Below, in pieces: positions 1 through 7,183 of a stretch of DNA of 64,000 nt; positions within the stretch are counted from its first letter, which is position 1; each line of letters starts with the position of its first letter. The position numbers and the translations under genes are program-made. The stretch comes from Streptomyces hawaiiensis (GTDB lineage Bacteria > Actinomycetota > Actinomycetes > Streptomycetales > Streptomycetaceae). The notes beneath the pieces were generated by a model. That model made no database searches. It was not told the origin of the DNA and saw nothing but the letters and a program-made list of their open reading frames with translations. The stretch lies in contig NZ_CP021978.1 in NCBI RefSeq assembly GCF_004803895.1, forward strand, positions 6,014,001 through 6,078,000. Reading direction: 5' to 3'.

Positions 1-7
1 CCCTCAC

Positions 8-1375
8 TCACCGCTCGACCACCTGGTCGTCCGTCGCGTCCTTCAGCGCGTCCGTGTAGGCGCTCGTCGCCTCCTCCACCGACGTGTCGCCCGTCGTCAC
101 GCCCTCCATCGCCTCCTGGACGGCCGTGGAGACCTTCGGGTAGGCCGGGTAGGCGGGGCGGTAGTGCGTCGTCGCCACCAGGTCGGTGAAGAAGTTGATG
201 CCGGGCTGGGCGTCGACGTAGGCGGGGTCCTCGGCGACGTCCTCGCGGACCGCGATGCCCGAGTTGGCGACGTACCACTTCTGCGCGTTCGCCCTGGTCT
301 GCATCGTCTTGATGAACTCGAAGGCAAGGTCCGGGTTTCCGGCCTTGGCCGGGATGGACCAGGTCCAGCCGCCGGACATGCTCACCTTGCCGGGTGCCTG
401 GCCGTTCTGCGTGGGCATGGCCGCCAGGCCCAGCGTCTTCGACCACTCGGGCCATTCATGGCCGCTGCCGGGCAGCCAGTCCTGGGGGAGCCAGGAGCCG
501 TCGAGGGCGATGGCCAGCTTGCCCTGCGGCAGCCACTCGCCGCGGACCCGGGTCATGACGTTCGGGTCGAGCGCGTCGGAGACGTCCGGGCCCAGCTTCT
601 CCTCGTAGACCGTCTCGACGAAGGCGAGGGCGTCCTCGAAGCCCTGGCCGCCGGCGATCCACTTCTTCGCGTTCTTGTCGTAGAGGGGGTCGGTGCGGCC
701 GTCGTTCGTGCCGTAGAGGAGCATCTCGAAGGTCTGCATGGTGGCCGCCTCGCCGACCGGTTTGCCGGTGTAGACGTTGAGCGGGATGACGTCGGGGACC
801 TTCTTCTTGATGGTGCGGGCCGCGGTGAGGACGTCGTCCCAGGTCCTCGGCTGCCAGTCGGCGGGGAGGCCGGCCTTGGCGAAGATGTCCTTGTTGAACC
901 ACAGGCCGCGGGTGTCGGTGCCGTCGGGGACGCCGTACGTCTTGCCGTCCTCGCCCTTGGCCGCCGCCTTCGCCGTGTCGATGAACCGGTCCCAGTCCGG
1001 CCACTTGGCGAGGTACGGGTCGAGGGGCTTCAGATAGCCGCTGGTGATGTCCGAGTTGATGAGGAAGGTGTCCTCGTAGACCAGGTCGGGGGCGGTCTTG
1101 GGGGAGCGGAGCATCTGCTGGAGCTTGGTGTAGTACTCCGAGTCCGGGGCCTTGATCGGGACGAGCTCGACCTTCTTGCCGGGGTGAGCCTTCTCGAACT
1201 GCTGCCTGATGTCCGCGAGATAGGTGTCCATCACCTTGACGGAGTTGTCCGTGGACTGTTTGAAGGAGACCTTCACGGTGTCCGGGTCGCTGCCGGAACC
1301 CCCGCCGCAGGCGGTGAGGGCGGTCGAGGCGAGGACGAGGGCGACGAGGGGTGTGAGGGCGGCGGTGGGGCGCAC
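8..1375 (-). CDS. Carbohydrate ABC transporter solute-binding lipoprotein
   Basis: Extracellular sugar-binding lipoprotein of the CUT1 (SBP_bac_1) family, which delivers an oligosaccharide to a membrane permease pair. The N-terminus is a lipoprotein signal with lipobox LTAC (Cys at about residue 23), followed by a Gly/Ser linker and a bilobed binding fold of about 430 residues. The longer GTG start at 1381 lies only 2 bases after the GGAGG ribosome site, whereas GTG at 1375 is 8 bases after it, so 1375 is chosen (455 aa). Permease genes would lie beyond the left edge of the window. The ligand cannot be read from sequence. A promoter with a GntR-like site lies just upstream (1428-1457). Confidence 0.9.
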   Translation of the reverse strand: MRPTAALTPLVALVLASTALTACGGGSGSDPDTVKVSFKQSTDNSVKVMDTYLADIRQQFEKAHPGKKVELVPIKAPDSEYYTKLQQMLRSPKTAPDLVYEDTFLINSDITSGYLKPLDPYLAKWPDWDRFIDTAKAAAKGEDGKTYGVPDGTDTRGLWFNKDIFAKAGLPADWQPRTWDDVLTAARTIKKKVPDVIPLNVYTGKPVGEAATMQTFEMLLYGTNDGRTDPLYDKNAKKWIAGGQGFEDALAFVETVYEEKLGPDVSDALDPNVMTRVRGEWLPQGKLAIALDGSWLPQDWLPGSGHEWPEWSKTLGLAAMPTQNGQAPGKVSMSGGWTWSIPAKAGNPDLAFEFIKTMQTRANAQKWYVANSGIAVREDVAEDPAYVDAQPGINFFTDLVATTHYRPAYPAYPKVSTAVQEAMEGVTTGDTSVEEATSAYTDALKDATDDQVVER

Positions 1376-1427
1376 GGGCACGACCTCCTACGGGCGCACT
1401 GCGTTGTGGCCGGGTGGCTGCGTCGTG

Positions 1428-1457
1428 AACCTAAGTTGAGTGGTCTAGTCAGGTCAA
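1428..1457 (-). promoter_or_regulatory. Promoter of the solute-binding protein gene with a DasR/GntR-like operator in its spacer
   Basis: On the minus strand a -35 TTGACC (1457-1452) and a -10 TAGGTT (1433-1428) are separated by 18 bases. The spacer contains TGACTAGACCACT, which matches the right part of the known dre operator of the GntR regulator DasR (core TGGTCTAGACCA). The left half is poor. Promoter assignment is by consensus only, and regulator identity is inference. Confidence 0.55.
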
Positions 1458-1494
1458 TGCGTGTGCGGCGGTTCGATCGGCGGCTGATGAACCG

Positions 1495-2184
1495 TCACTG
1501 GCCCGTGACCCAGCGGTACTGCAACTCCGGGCGCCCCACCGTGCCGTACTGCGGGCGGCGCGCCGCGCGGCCCGCGTCGACCAGGTGTTCCAGGTAACGG
1601 CGGGCCGTGATGCGGGAGATGCCGACCGATTCCGCGACGCCGGCGGCCGTGAGGCCCTCCGCGCTGTCGCGCAGGGCCACCGTCACGCGCTCCAGCGTCG
1701 GCGCGCTCAGACCCTTGGGCAGCGCGGCCGGGCCGGGCGCGCGCAGGGCCGCGAGCGCCCGGTCCACCTCGTCCTGGCCGCTCGCCTCGCCGACCGCCGC
1801 GTGGAACTCGGCGTAGCGCACGAGGCGGTCGCGCAGGGTCGCGAAGGTGAACGGCTTCAGCACGTACTGCACGACCCCCAGCGAGACGCCCTCGCGGACG
1901 ACGGCCAGGTCACGGGCCGACGTCACCGCTATCACGTCGGCGTGGTGTCCGGCCGTCCGCAGGGAGCGTGCCAGCTGCAGCCCGTGCACGTCCGGCAGGT
2001 GCAGGTCGAGCAGGAGCAGGTCGACCGGGGTGCGGTCCAGGGCCCGGCGGGCCTCCGCGCCCGAGTGCGCCTTGCCCACGGCCACGAACCCCGGTACCCG
2101 GCCGACGTACAGCACGTGCGCGTCGGCGGCGACCGGGTCGTCCTCCACCACCAGGACGCGGATGTCCTTCTCGCTGCTCGTCAT
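1495..2184 (-). CDS. Response regulator, CitB/DcuR family
   Basis: Cytoplasmic two-component response regulator of 229 aa. The receiver domain (residues about 8-125) has the acidic pair in VVEDD, the phospho-acceptor Asp60 in LLLLD and the switch Lys in LKPF. The C-terminal helix-turn-helix (residues about 165-220, VAESVGISRITARRYLEHL) is the type found in DcuR, DctR and CitB regulators. Its ATG overlaps the stop of the upstream kinase gene by 4 bases (ATGA), so the two are translationally coupled. Because dctA is divergent from the kinase gene, the likely target is dicarboxylate uptake. That link is inferred from context. Confidence 0.92.
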   Translation of the reverse strand: MTSSEKDIRVLVVEDDPVAADAHVLYVGRVPGFVAVGKAHSGAEARRALDRTPVDLLLLDLHLPDVHGLQLARSLRTAGHHADVIAVTSARDLAVVREGVSLGVVQYVLKPFTFATLRDRLVRYAEFHAAVGEASGQDEVDRALAALRAPGPAALPKGLSAPTLERVTVALRDSAEGLTAAGVAESVGISRITARRYLEHLVDAGRAARRPQYGTVGRPELQYRWVTGQ

Positions 2185-3848
2185 GCGTCGCCTCCAGCGC
2201 CTGTGGCCGGCGCGGCCCCGCAGGGCACGCCCTCGGCCGCCGTCCCGGACCCCCCGAGCGGCAGCCGTACCTCGAACTCCGCCCCGCCCCCGTCGGCCTC
2301 CGCCACCGTCAGGGAGCCCTCGTGCCGCTGGGCCGCCTGCCGTACCAGCGCCAGCCCGAGGCCCCGGCCGCCCGGGCCCGCCGGCTTCGTCGTAAAGCCT
2401 CGCTGGAAGACCGCCTCGGCGTGTTCGGGGTCCACGCCCGGGCCCGTGTCCGAGACCCGCAGCACCAGCTCGGGGGCATCGGCGTTTCTGGTGTACGCCG
2501 CCACCGTCACCCTGGCCCGCACGCTGCCCTGCGCCGCGTCCACGGCGTTGTCGATCAGGTTGCCGAGGATGGTCACCAGGTCCCGCGCCGGCAGGGTCTC
2601 GGGCAGCAGGCCGTCGTCGAGGCTGCTGTCCTCCGACACCATCAGCTCCACGCCCCGCTCGTTCGCCTGGGCCGTCTTGCCCAGCAGCAGTGCCGCCAGC
2701 ACCGGCTCGCTCACCGCCGCCACGACCTGGTCGGTCAGTGCCTGCGCCAGCTCCAGCTCGGCCGTCGCGAACTCCACCGCTTCCTCCGCCCGGCCCAGCT
2801 CGATCAGCGAGACGACCGTGTGCAGCCGGTTCGCCGCCTCGTGCGCCTGTGAGCGCAGCGCCTGTGTGAAGCCTCGCTCGGAATCCAACTCGCCCATCAG
2901 TGACTGGAGTTCGGTGACATCGCGCAAGGTGGCGACCGTACCGCGCCGCTCGCCGCCCGACACCGGCGAGGTGTTGATCACCAGGACCCGGGCCGCGGTC
3001 AGATGCACCTCGTCGACGCGCGGCTCGGAGGCCAGCAGCGCGCCCGTCAGCGGGGCGGGCAGCCCGAGCTCCGCCACCGACCGGCCCACCACGTCCTCGG
3101 TCACGCCGAGCAGTTCCCGCCCTCCGTCGTTGATCAGCGCCACACGGTACTGCCCGTCCAGCATCAGCAGCCCCTCGCGTACGGCGTGCAGGGCGGCCTG
3201 GTGGTAGTCGTGCATCCGGCTGAGCTCGGCGGCGTTCATGCCGTGGGTGTGGCGGCGCAGCCGGGCGTTGATGACGTACGTGCCGACCGCTCCCAGCACC
3301 AGCGCGCCGGCCGCGACGCCGAGCAGGGCCGTCAGCTGGTCCTGGACCCGCTGGGTTATCTGCTCGACCCGGATGCCCGCGCTGACCAGGCCGACCACCC
3401 TCGGGCCGTCCTGGATCGGGGTGACCGCGCGGACCGACGGGCCGAGCGTGCCGGTGTAGGTCTCGGTGAAGGTCTCGCCCCGCAGGGCCCGCTCGGTGTG
3501 CCCCTGGAAGGTCTGGCCGATCTGCTTCGGGTCGGGGTGCGTCCAGCGGATGCCCCGCGGGTCCATGATCGTGATGAAGTCGACCTCGGTGTCCCGCATC
3601 ACCTTCAGCGCGTACGGCTGGAGCTCGGCGGTCGGGTCGGGGGCGCGGGCGGCCGTCAGCACCGACGGGGAGTCGGCGACGGACCGCGCCACCGCCCTGG
3701 CCTGGCGCGCCGCGGCCTCCTCGGCCTGGCTGCGGTCGCTGACGTAGGTGAACAGCGCGTATCCGGCCACGACGACCGCTATCAGTACGGCCTGCATGGC
3801 GAAGAGCTGGCCCGCAAGACTGCGGGGACCCGGGACGGAGAAGCGCAT
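2181..3848 (-). CDS. Sensor histidine kinase, DcuS/CitA family
   Basis: Membrane sensor kinase of 555 aa. Transmembrane helix 1 (about residues 12-35) and helix 2 (about 172-195) enclose a periplasmic Cache/PASp-type sensing domain, as in DcuS and CitA, which bind C4-dicarboxylates or citrate. A cytoplasmic PAS domain (about 215-295) follows, then the dimerisation helix with phospho-acceptor His336 in SQAHEAANRLH, the DcuS-type H-box. The ATPase domain has an N-box near residue 430 and DTGPGVD at 467-473. It is divergently transcribed from dctA, which fits control of dicarboxylate transport. The ligand is inferred from family and neighbour. Confidence 0.92.
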   Translation of the reverse strand: MRFSVPGPRSLAGQLFAMQAVLIAVVVAGYALFTYVSDRSQAEEAAARQARAVARSVADSPSVLTAARAPDPTAELQPYALKVMRDTEVDFITIMDPRGIRWTHPDPKQIGQTFQGHTERALRGETFTETYTGTLGPSVRAVTPIQDGPRVVGLVSAGIRVEQITQRVQDQLTALLGVAAGALVLGAVGTYVINARLRRHTHGMNAAELSRMHDYHQAALHAVREGLLMLDGQYRVALINDGGRELLGVTEDVVGRSVAELGLPAPLTGALLASEPRVDEVHLTAARVLVINTSPVSGGERRGTVATLRDVTELQSLMGELDSERGFTQALRSQAHEAANRLHTVVSLIELGRAEEAVEFATAELELAQALTDQVVAAVSEPVLAALLLGKTAQANERGVELMVSEDSSLDDGLLPETLPARDLVTILGNLIDNAVDAAQGSVRARVTVAAYTRNADAPELVLRVSDTGPGVDPEHAEAVFQRGFTTKPAGPGGRGLGLALVRQAAQRHEGSLTVAEADGGGAEFEVRLPLGGSGTAAEGVPCGAAPATGAGGDA

Positions 3849-4027
3849 GTCGTCAGTCTGCCTCGTGGCTGATTGTGAACTATATGAACGGAAGGGTGAC
3901 CGCGCTCACACAGCAGGACATAGTCACGGCATTCCCCATAACGCATCTCCGGGAGCCCCCGCTCCCTTTTCCCCCGGACGTGAGCCGCACGCCGGTGATG
4001 CCGACGACGTCGTCAAGGAGGGCCGCC

Positions 4028-5419
4028 GTGACCAGCGCAGCCGATACGGCACCTGCCGCACCCAAGGCCAAGCGGGACCGCACGCACTATCTCTACATCG
4101 CGGTGATCATCGCGGTCGCCGCCGGTATCGCCGTCGGTCTGGCCGCACCGGACTTCGCGCAAGAGCTGAAGCCGATCGGCACGGGTTTCGTGGCGCTGAT
4201 CAAGATGATGATCTCGCCGATCATCTTCTGCACGATCGTGCTGGGCATCGGCTCGGTACGCAAGGCCGCCAAGGTCGGCGCCGTCGGTGGTATCGCCCTG
4301 GGTTACTTCATGGTGATGTCGCTGGTCGCGCTGGGCATCGGCCTGGTCGTCGGCAACATCCTGGAGCCGGGCACCGGCCTCGCCGTGACCGACGCGATCA
4401 AGGACGCCGGTCACGCGCAGATCGACGCCGAGGCGAAGAACACCACGGAGTTCCTGCTCGGCATCATCCCGACCACGATCGTGTCGGCCTTCACCAACGA
4501 GTCGGTCCTGCAGACCCTGCTGATCGCCCTGCTCGCCGGCTTCGCGCTGCAGGGCATGGGCTCGGCCGGCCAGCCGATCCTGCGCGGCATCGAGCACATC
4601 CAGCGGCTCGTCTTCCGCATCCTCGCCATGGTGATGTGGGCCGCCCCGATCGGTGCCTTCGGCGCCATCGCCGCCGTCACCGGCTCCGCGGGCGTGGACG
4701 CGCTCAAGAGCCTCGCCGTGCTGATGCTCGGCTTCTACGCCACCTGTTTCCTGTTCGTCTTCATCGTGCTCGGCGCCCTGCTGCGCGTCATCTCCGGCCT
4801 GAACATCTTCACGCTGTTCAAGTACCTGGGCCGGGAGTTCCTGCTGATCCTGTCCACGTCCTCCTCCGAGTCGGCGCTGCCGCGGCTCATCGCGAAGATG
4901 GAGCACCTGGGTGTCAGCAAGCCGGTGGTCGGCATCACAGTCCCGACCGGCTACTCCTTCAACCTCGACGGCACCATGATCTACATGACCATGGCCTCGC
5001 TGTTCATCGCCGACGCCATGGGCACGCCGATGTCGATCGGCGAGCAGATCCCGCTGCTGCTCTTCCTGCTGGTCGCCTCCAAGGGTGCCGCCGGTGTCAC
5101 CGGAGCCGGCCTCGCGACCCTGGCCGGTGGTTTGCAGTCGCACAAGCCGGCCCTGGTGGACGGCATCGGCCTCATCGTCGGCATCGACCGCTTCATGAGC
5201 GAGGCCCGCGCCCTGACCAACTTCGCCGGCAACGCCGTGGCCACCGTGCTGATCGGTACCTGGACGAAGGAGATCGACAAGGAGCGGGTCAACCAGGTCC
5301 TCGCCGGTCAGCTGCCCTTCGACGAGAAGACGCTGCTGGACGACGGCCACGACGGCCCGGCCGAGGAGCACGTGGAGGTGCCCGAGCAGGGCGGCGAGAA
5401 GGCACTGGCGAAGGCCTGA
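4028..5419 (+). CDS. dctA: C4-dicarboxylate/proton or sodium symporter DctA
   Basis: Inner-membrane carrier of the DAACS family (463 aa) that takes up succinate, fumarate, malate or aspartate. Family hallmarks are visible: the serine-rich loop STSSSESALPRL, the conserved PTGYSFNLDGT segment and the late membrane motif with SKGAAGVTGAG. About eight hydrophobic helices plus two re-entrant loops are expected. An upstream in-frame ATG exists at 3875, but AAGGAG at 4015-4020 lies 7 bases before GTG 4028 and decides the start. It is divergent from the DcuS/DcuR-type sensor pair, its probable regulator. A strong hairpin terminator follows at 5445-5483. Confidence 0.95.
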   Translation: MTSAADTAPAAPKAKRDRTHYLYIAVIIAVAAGIAVGLAAPDFAQELKPIGTGFVALIKMMISPIIFCTIVLGIGSVRKAAKVGAVGGIALGYFMVMSLVALGIGLVVGNILEPGTGLAVTDAIKDAGHAQIDAEAKNTTEFLLGIIPTTIVSAFTNESVLQTLLIALLAGFALQGMGSAGQPILRGIEHIQRLVFRILAMVMWAAPIGAFGAIAAVTGSAGVDALKSLAVLMLGFYATCFLFVFIVLGALLRVISGLNIFTLFKYLGREFLLILSTSSSESALPRLIAKMEHLGVSKPVVGITVPTGYSFNLDGTMIYMTMASLFIADAMGTPMSIGEQIPLLLFLLVASKGAAGVTGAGLATLAGGLQSHKPALVDGIGLIVGIDRFMSEARALTNFAGNAVATVLIGTWTKEIDKERVNQVLAGQLPFDEKTLLDDGHDGPAEEHVEVPEQGGEKALAKA

Positions 5420-5444
5420 CGGCCGCGCCGCCCCCCGCGAGACT

Positions 5445-5483
5445 CCGGGCGGCTGGGTGTCCCCCCGTCGCTCAGCCGCCCGG
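5445..5483 (+). terminator. Rho-independent-like hairpin after dctA
   Basis: Perfect 11-bp inverted repeat CCGGGCGGCTG (5445-5455) / CAGCCGCCCGG (5473-5483) located 26 bases after the dctA stop. There is no U-tract, as is usual in Streptomyces. Confidence 0.75.
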
Positions 5484-5495
5484 TCCGCACGTCAA

Positions 5496-5604
5496 GAAGA
5501 TCAATCGATTCCCCAGAAGATCAATCGCTTCTCCAAAGGATCGATCGCTGCTCAGAGGATCGATCGCTGCTGGAGAAGCGCTGCTCGAGAAGATCAGTCG
5601 TTCA
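5496..5604. repeat. Short tandem repeats of about 20 bp (GATCRATCG core) between dctA and the TetR gene
   Basis: Units of the form AGAAGATCAATCGMTTC repeat with GATC starting at 5499, 5519, 5539, 5558 and, after a degenerate stretch, 5592. Spacing is 20, 20, 19 and 34 bases. The unit drifts from GATCAATCG to GATCGATCG. The last unit contains the stop codon of the TetR gene (5594-5596). It could be a regulatory array, a decayed terminator set or a simple tandem duplication. Confidence 0.75.
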
Positions 5605-6208
5605 GCTTCGCCACCAGCTCGGTGGCATCGGAGGCGGGCACGCCCGCCGCGGTCAGGATGGTGACCGCGGCGCAGCGGCCCGCCTCTTGCGCTGCCACGA
5701 GCCCGTCGTTCACCGCCTCCATCAGCGCGACCAGCATCTGCTCCTGCACGTACGCCAGGGCCGGCGCGGGCAGCGGTGAGGTGAAGACCCCCTGGTCGAG
5801 GCCGCGCCGGAGTACTCCGGTGGCGGCCTCCCGGACCGGGGCGAGCCGTTCCCGGATGCCCTGCATGGTGACCGTGCGCTGGGCGAGAGCGATCAGCAGC
5901 CGGTAGCGGTCGGCGAGCTCCCACACCGCCAGCACCGAGCGCGCCACCGCCTCCGCCGGGTCCCGCACGCCCGCACGGCCCGCCGCGTGCGCGCTCGACA
6001 GGGCTTCCACGGCCTCGTCGACGAGCGTGCTGATCAGCGCCTCGCGGCTCGGGAAGTGCCCGTACACCGTCCGCCGTACGACGCCCGCGGCCCGTGCGAT
6101 CTGGTCCATGGACGCGTCGGGGTCGCGCAGCAGCTCGGCGAGGGCGACGTCGAGGATGCGGCGGCGGTTGGCATCGGCGCGGCTGGTACCCGTGGTCATG
6201 GACGTCAT
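5594..6208 (-). CDS. TetR family transcriptional regulator
   Basis: One-component repressor of about 204 aa. The N-terminal TetR helix-turn-helix has ADANRRRILDVALAEL followed by MDQIARAAGVVRRTVYGHF, the typical recognition helix with the YxHF end. The remaining residues form the helical ligand domain. ATG 6208 is chosen because the TetR domain begins a few residues later; an ATG at 6199 is an alternative, and the longer open frame to 6382 runs into the IS607 remnant. The MFS exporter at 7184 has TetR-like palindromes at its promoter, so the two were probably a divergent regulator/exporter pair before the insertion. The gene ends inside a tandem-repeat array. Confidence 0.88.
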   Translation of the reverse strand: MTSMTTGTSRADANRRRILDVALAELLRDPDASMDQIARAAGVVRRTVYGHFPSREALISTLVDEAVEALSSAHAAGRAGVRDPAEAVARSVLAVWELADRYRLLIALAQRTVTMQGIRERLAPVREAATGVLRRGLDQGVFTSPLPAPALAYVQEQMLVALMEAVNDGLVAAQEAGRCAAVTILTAAGVPASDATELVAKLND

Positions 6209-6276
6209 TGTGCCGTTGCTTCGATCCTCATTGGATTTCAGCATCCCGGTCGTCTCGGCCCGGAAGGTCCGTCTCT

Positions 6277-7047
6277 TCACCACAGCGTGAGGGCTTCGGC
6301 TTGAGTACGGTCTCTCGTTTCCTTCTGCCGCTGGTGCGGCAGTGCGCCGCACGGGCCGCGCCGCAGTGCGACCGAAGAGCACGCTCCTGTGCGGCGTTTC
6401 GGGTCCAGCGCGAACCGGAACGCCTGCACCACAAAGCCGGACCGCGGCTGAAACTTCTCACCCGGCGGCCTCGCCTGTCGCCACGGCCACCGCGCGGGCG
6501 GCACGGTTCTTCGCCGCCCGCCGCCCGCCGCCCGCCGCCCGTACAGGCGCGCACACATCGAGGTCAGTACTTCGGTGATGTCCCGCACCAAGTCGTCGGC
6601 GGTGTCGGCGGGGTCGAGGACGACCAGGCGCCGACCGGACGCCGACAGCACGGCCTCCAAGTGCTCGACACCGAACCGGGCGAGGCGGTCGCGGTGCTCG
6701 ACCACGATCACGGCCGCGGCCGGGTCGGACAGGATCCTGTGCAGTTCGCGGCGGCGTCCGTTCAGTCCCGAGCCGACTTCGGTGACGACATCCGCGACCG
6801 GCAGACCGAGACCGGTGGCTCCCTGGACCACGCGGGCGACCTGCCGGTCAAGGTCCGGCTTCTGGTCAGCCGAGGAGACGCGGCAGTACGCCACAACTCG
6901 CCCGGACGCCTCCGCGGCGGGCTCGTCGACCAGCCCCGTCCCGGACGGCGTTTGGCGTACAGGGACCGGCATGCGGCCATCTTTCGCCCACGTCCACGCG
7001 GTCTGGTAGTGCACGCCGTTACGTGCCGCCCACTCGGAAAGCTTCAC
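6277..7047 (-). CDS. tnpA: IS607-type serine recombinase TnpA with frameshifted C-terminus
   Basis: Resolvase-like serine recombinase that catalyses IS607 transposition. GTG 7047 gives the family-typical start VKLSEWAARNGVHYQTAWTW, a MerR-like DNA-binding domain. The catalytic domain follows with Ser in VVAYCRVSS and the arginines of EHRDRLARFG. After CARLYGRRAA the frame leaves the family pattern: four copies of a 7-bp unit (6514-6541) shift it, and it reads on through the tnpB remnant to 6277. With two copies the product would end LYGRRAAKNRA...GEAAG with a stop at 6458-6460, the normal length of about 191 aa. The catalytic core is intact, so partial activity is possible. Confidence 0.8.
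   Translation of the reverse strand: MKLSEWAARNGVHYQTAWTWAKDGRMPVPVRQTPSGTGLVDEPAAEASGRVVAYCRVSSADQKPDLDRQVARVVQGATGLGLPVADVVTEVGSGLNGRRRELHRILSDPAAAVIVVEHRDRLARFGVEHLEAVLSASGRRLVVLDPADTADDLVRDITEVLTSMCARLYGRRAAGGGRRRTVPPARWPWRQARPPGEKFQPRSGFVVQAFRFALDPKRRTGACSSVALRRGPCGALPHQRQKETRDRTQAEALTLW
6345..6432 (-). pseudogene. tnpB: tnpB N-terminal remnant, frameshifted and truncated
   Basis: From GTG 6432 the codons read VVQAFRFALDP, the start typical of IS607-associated TnpB. An extra base in the TTT run at 6397-6399 (AAA on the coding strand) then shifts the frame; in the next frame the family sequence continues as NAAQERALRSHCGAARAA and stops matching near 6345. The RuvC nuclease portion is absent. 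It starts just after the ancestral tnpA stop (6458). Confidence 0.75.
6514..6541. repeat. Heptanucleotide tandem repeat (CCGCCCG)x4 within tnpA
   Basis: Four perfect 7-bp units at 6514-6520, 6521-6527, 6528-6534 and 6535-6541. On the coding strand the unit is CGGGCGG. Copy number sets the tnpA reading frame: two (or five) copies restore the conserved C-terminus, while four do not. Confidence 0.9.
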
Positions 7048-7095
7048 ACGTTCACTGATGAATCCTGCGGTGGTTGGCAGCCCCTTCCCCATCGA

Positions 7096-7158
7096 GTTGC
7101 ACAGTACTGTGCAACGGCGTAGATTGCACAGCGTTGTGTAAATGCACAGCTGTGTGCA
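7096..7158 (+). promoter_or_regulatory. MFS exporter promoter with three palindromic operators
   Basis: A perfect 20-bp palindrome GTTGCACAGTACTGTGCAAC lies at 7096-7115, an imperfect 18-bp palindrome TTGCACAGCGTTGTGTAA at 7124-7141 and a third site TGCACAGCTGTGTGCA at 7143-7158 with a perfect 10-bp core. A -35 TTGCAC (7097-7102) and a -10 TAGATT (7120-7125) with 17-base spacing overlap the first two sites. The layout fits repression by a TetR protein, probably the one at 5594-6208. Confidence 0.75.
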
Positions 7159-7183
7159 AACAGCGAGGAAGGCAACCCCTGCC

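Larger units (their letters stand above)
6277..7092 (-). mobile_element. Degenerate IS607-family element (tnpA plus tnpB remnant)
   Basis: The segment carries an IS607-type serine recombinase gene followed, in the usual tnpA-tnpB order, by the first 25-30 codons of a tnpB gene. No terminal inverted repeats are expected for IS607. The ends cannot be fixed by eye; the right end lies between 7047 and the operator at 7096. The element sits between a TetR gene and an MFS gene. Confidence 0.75.
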
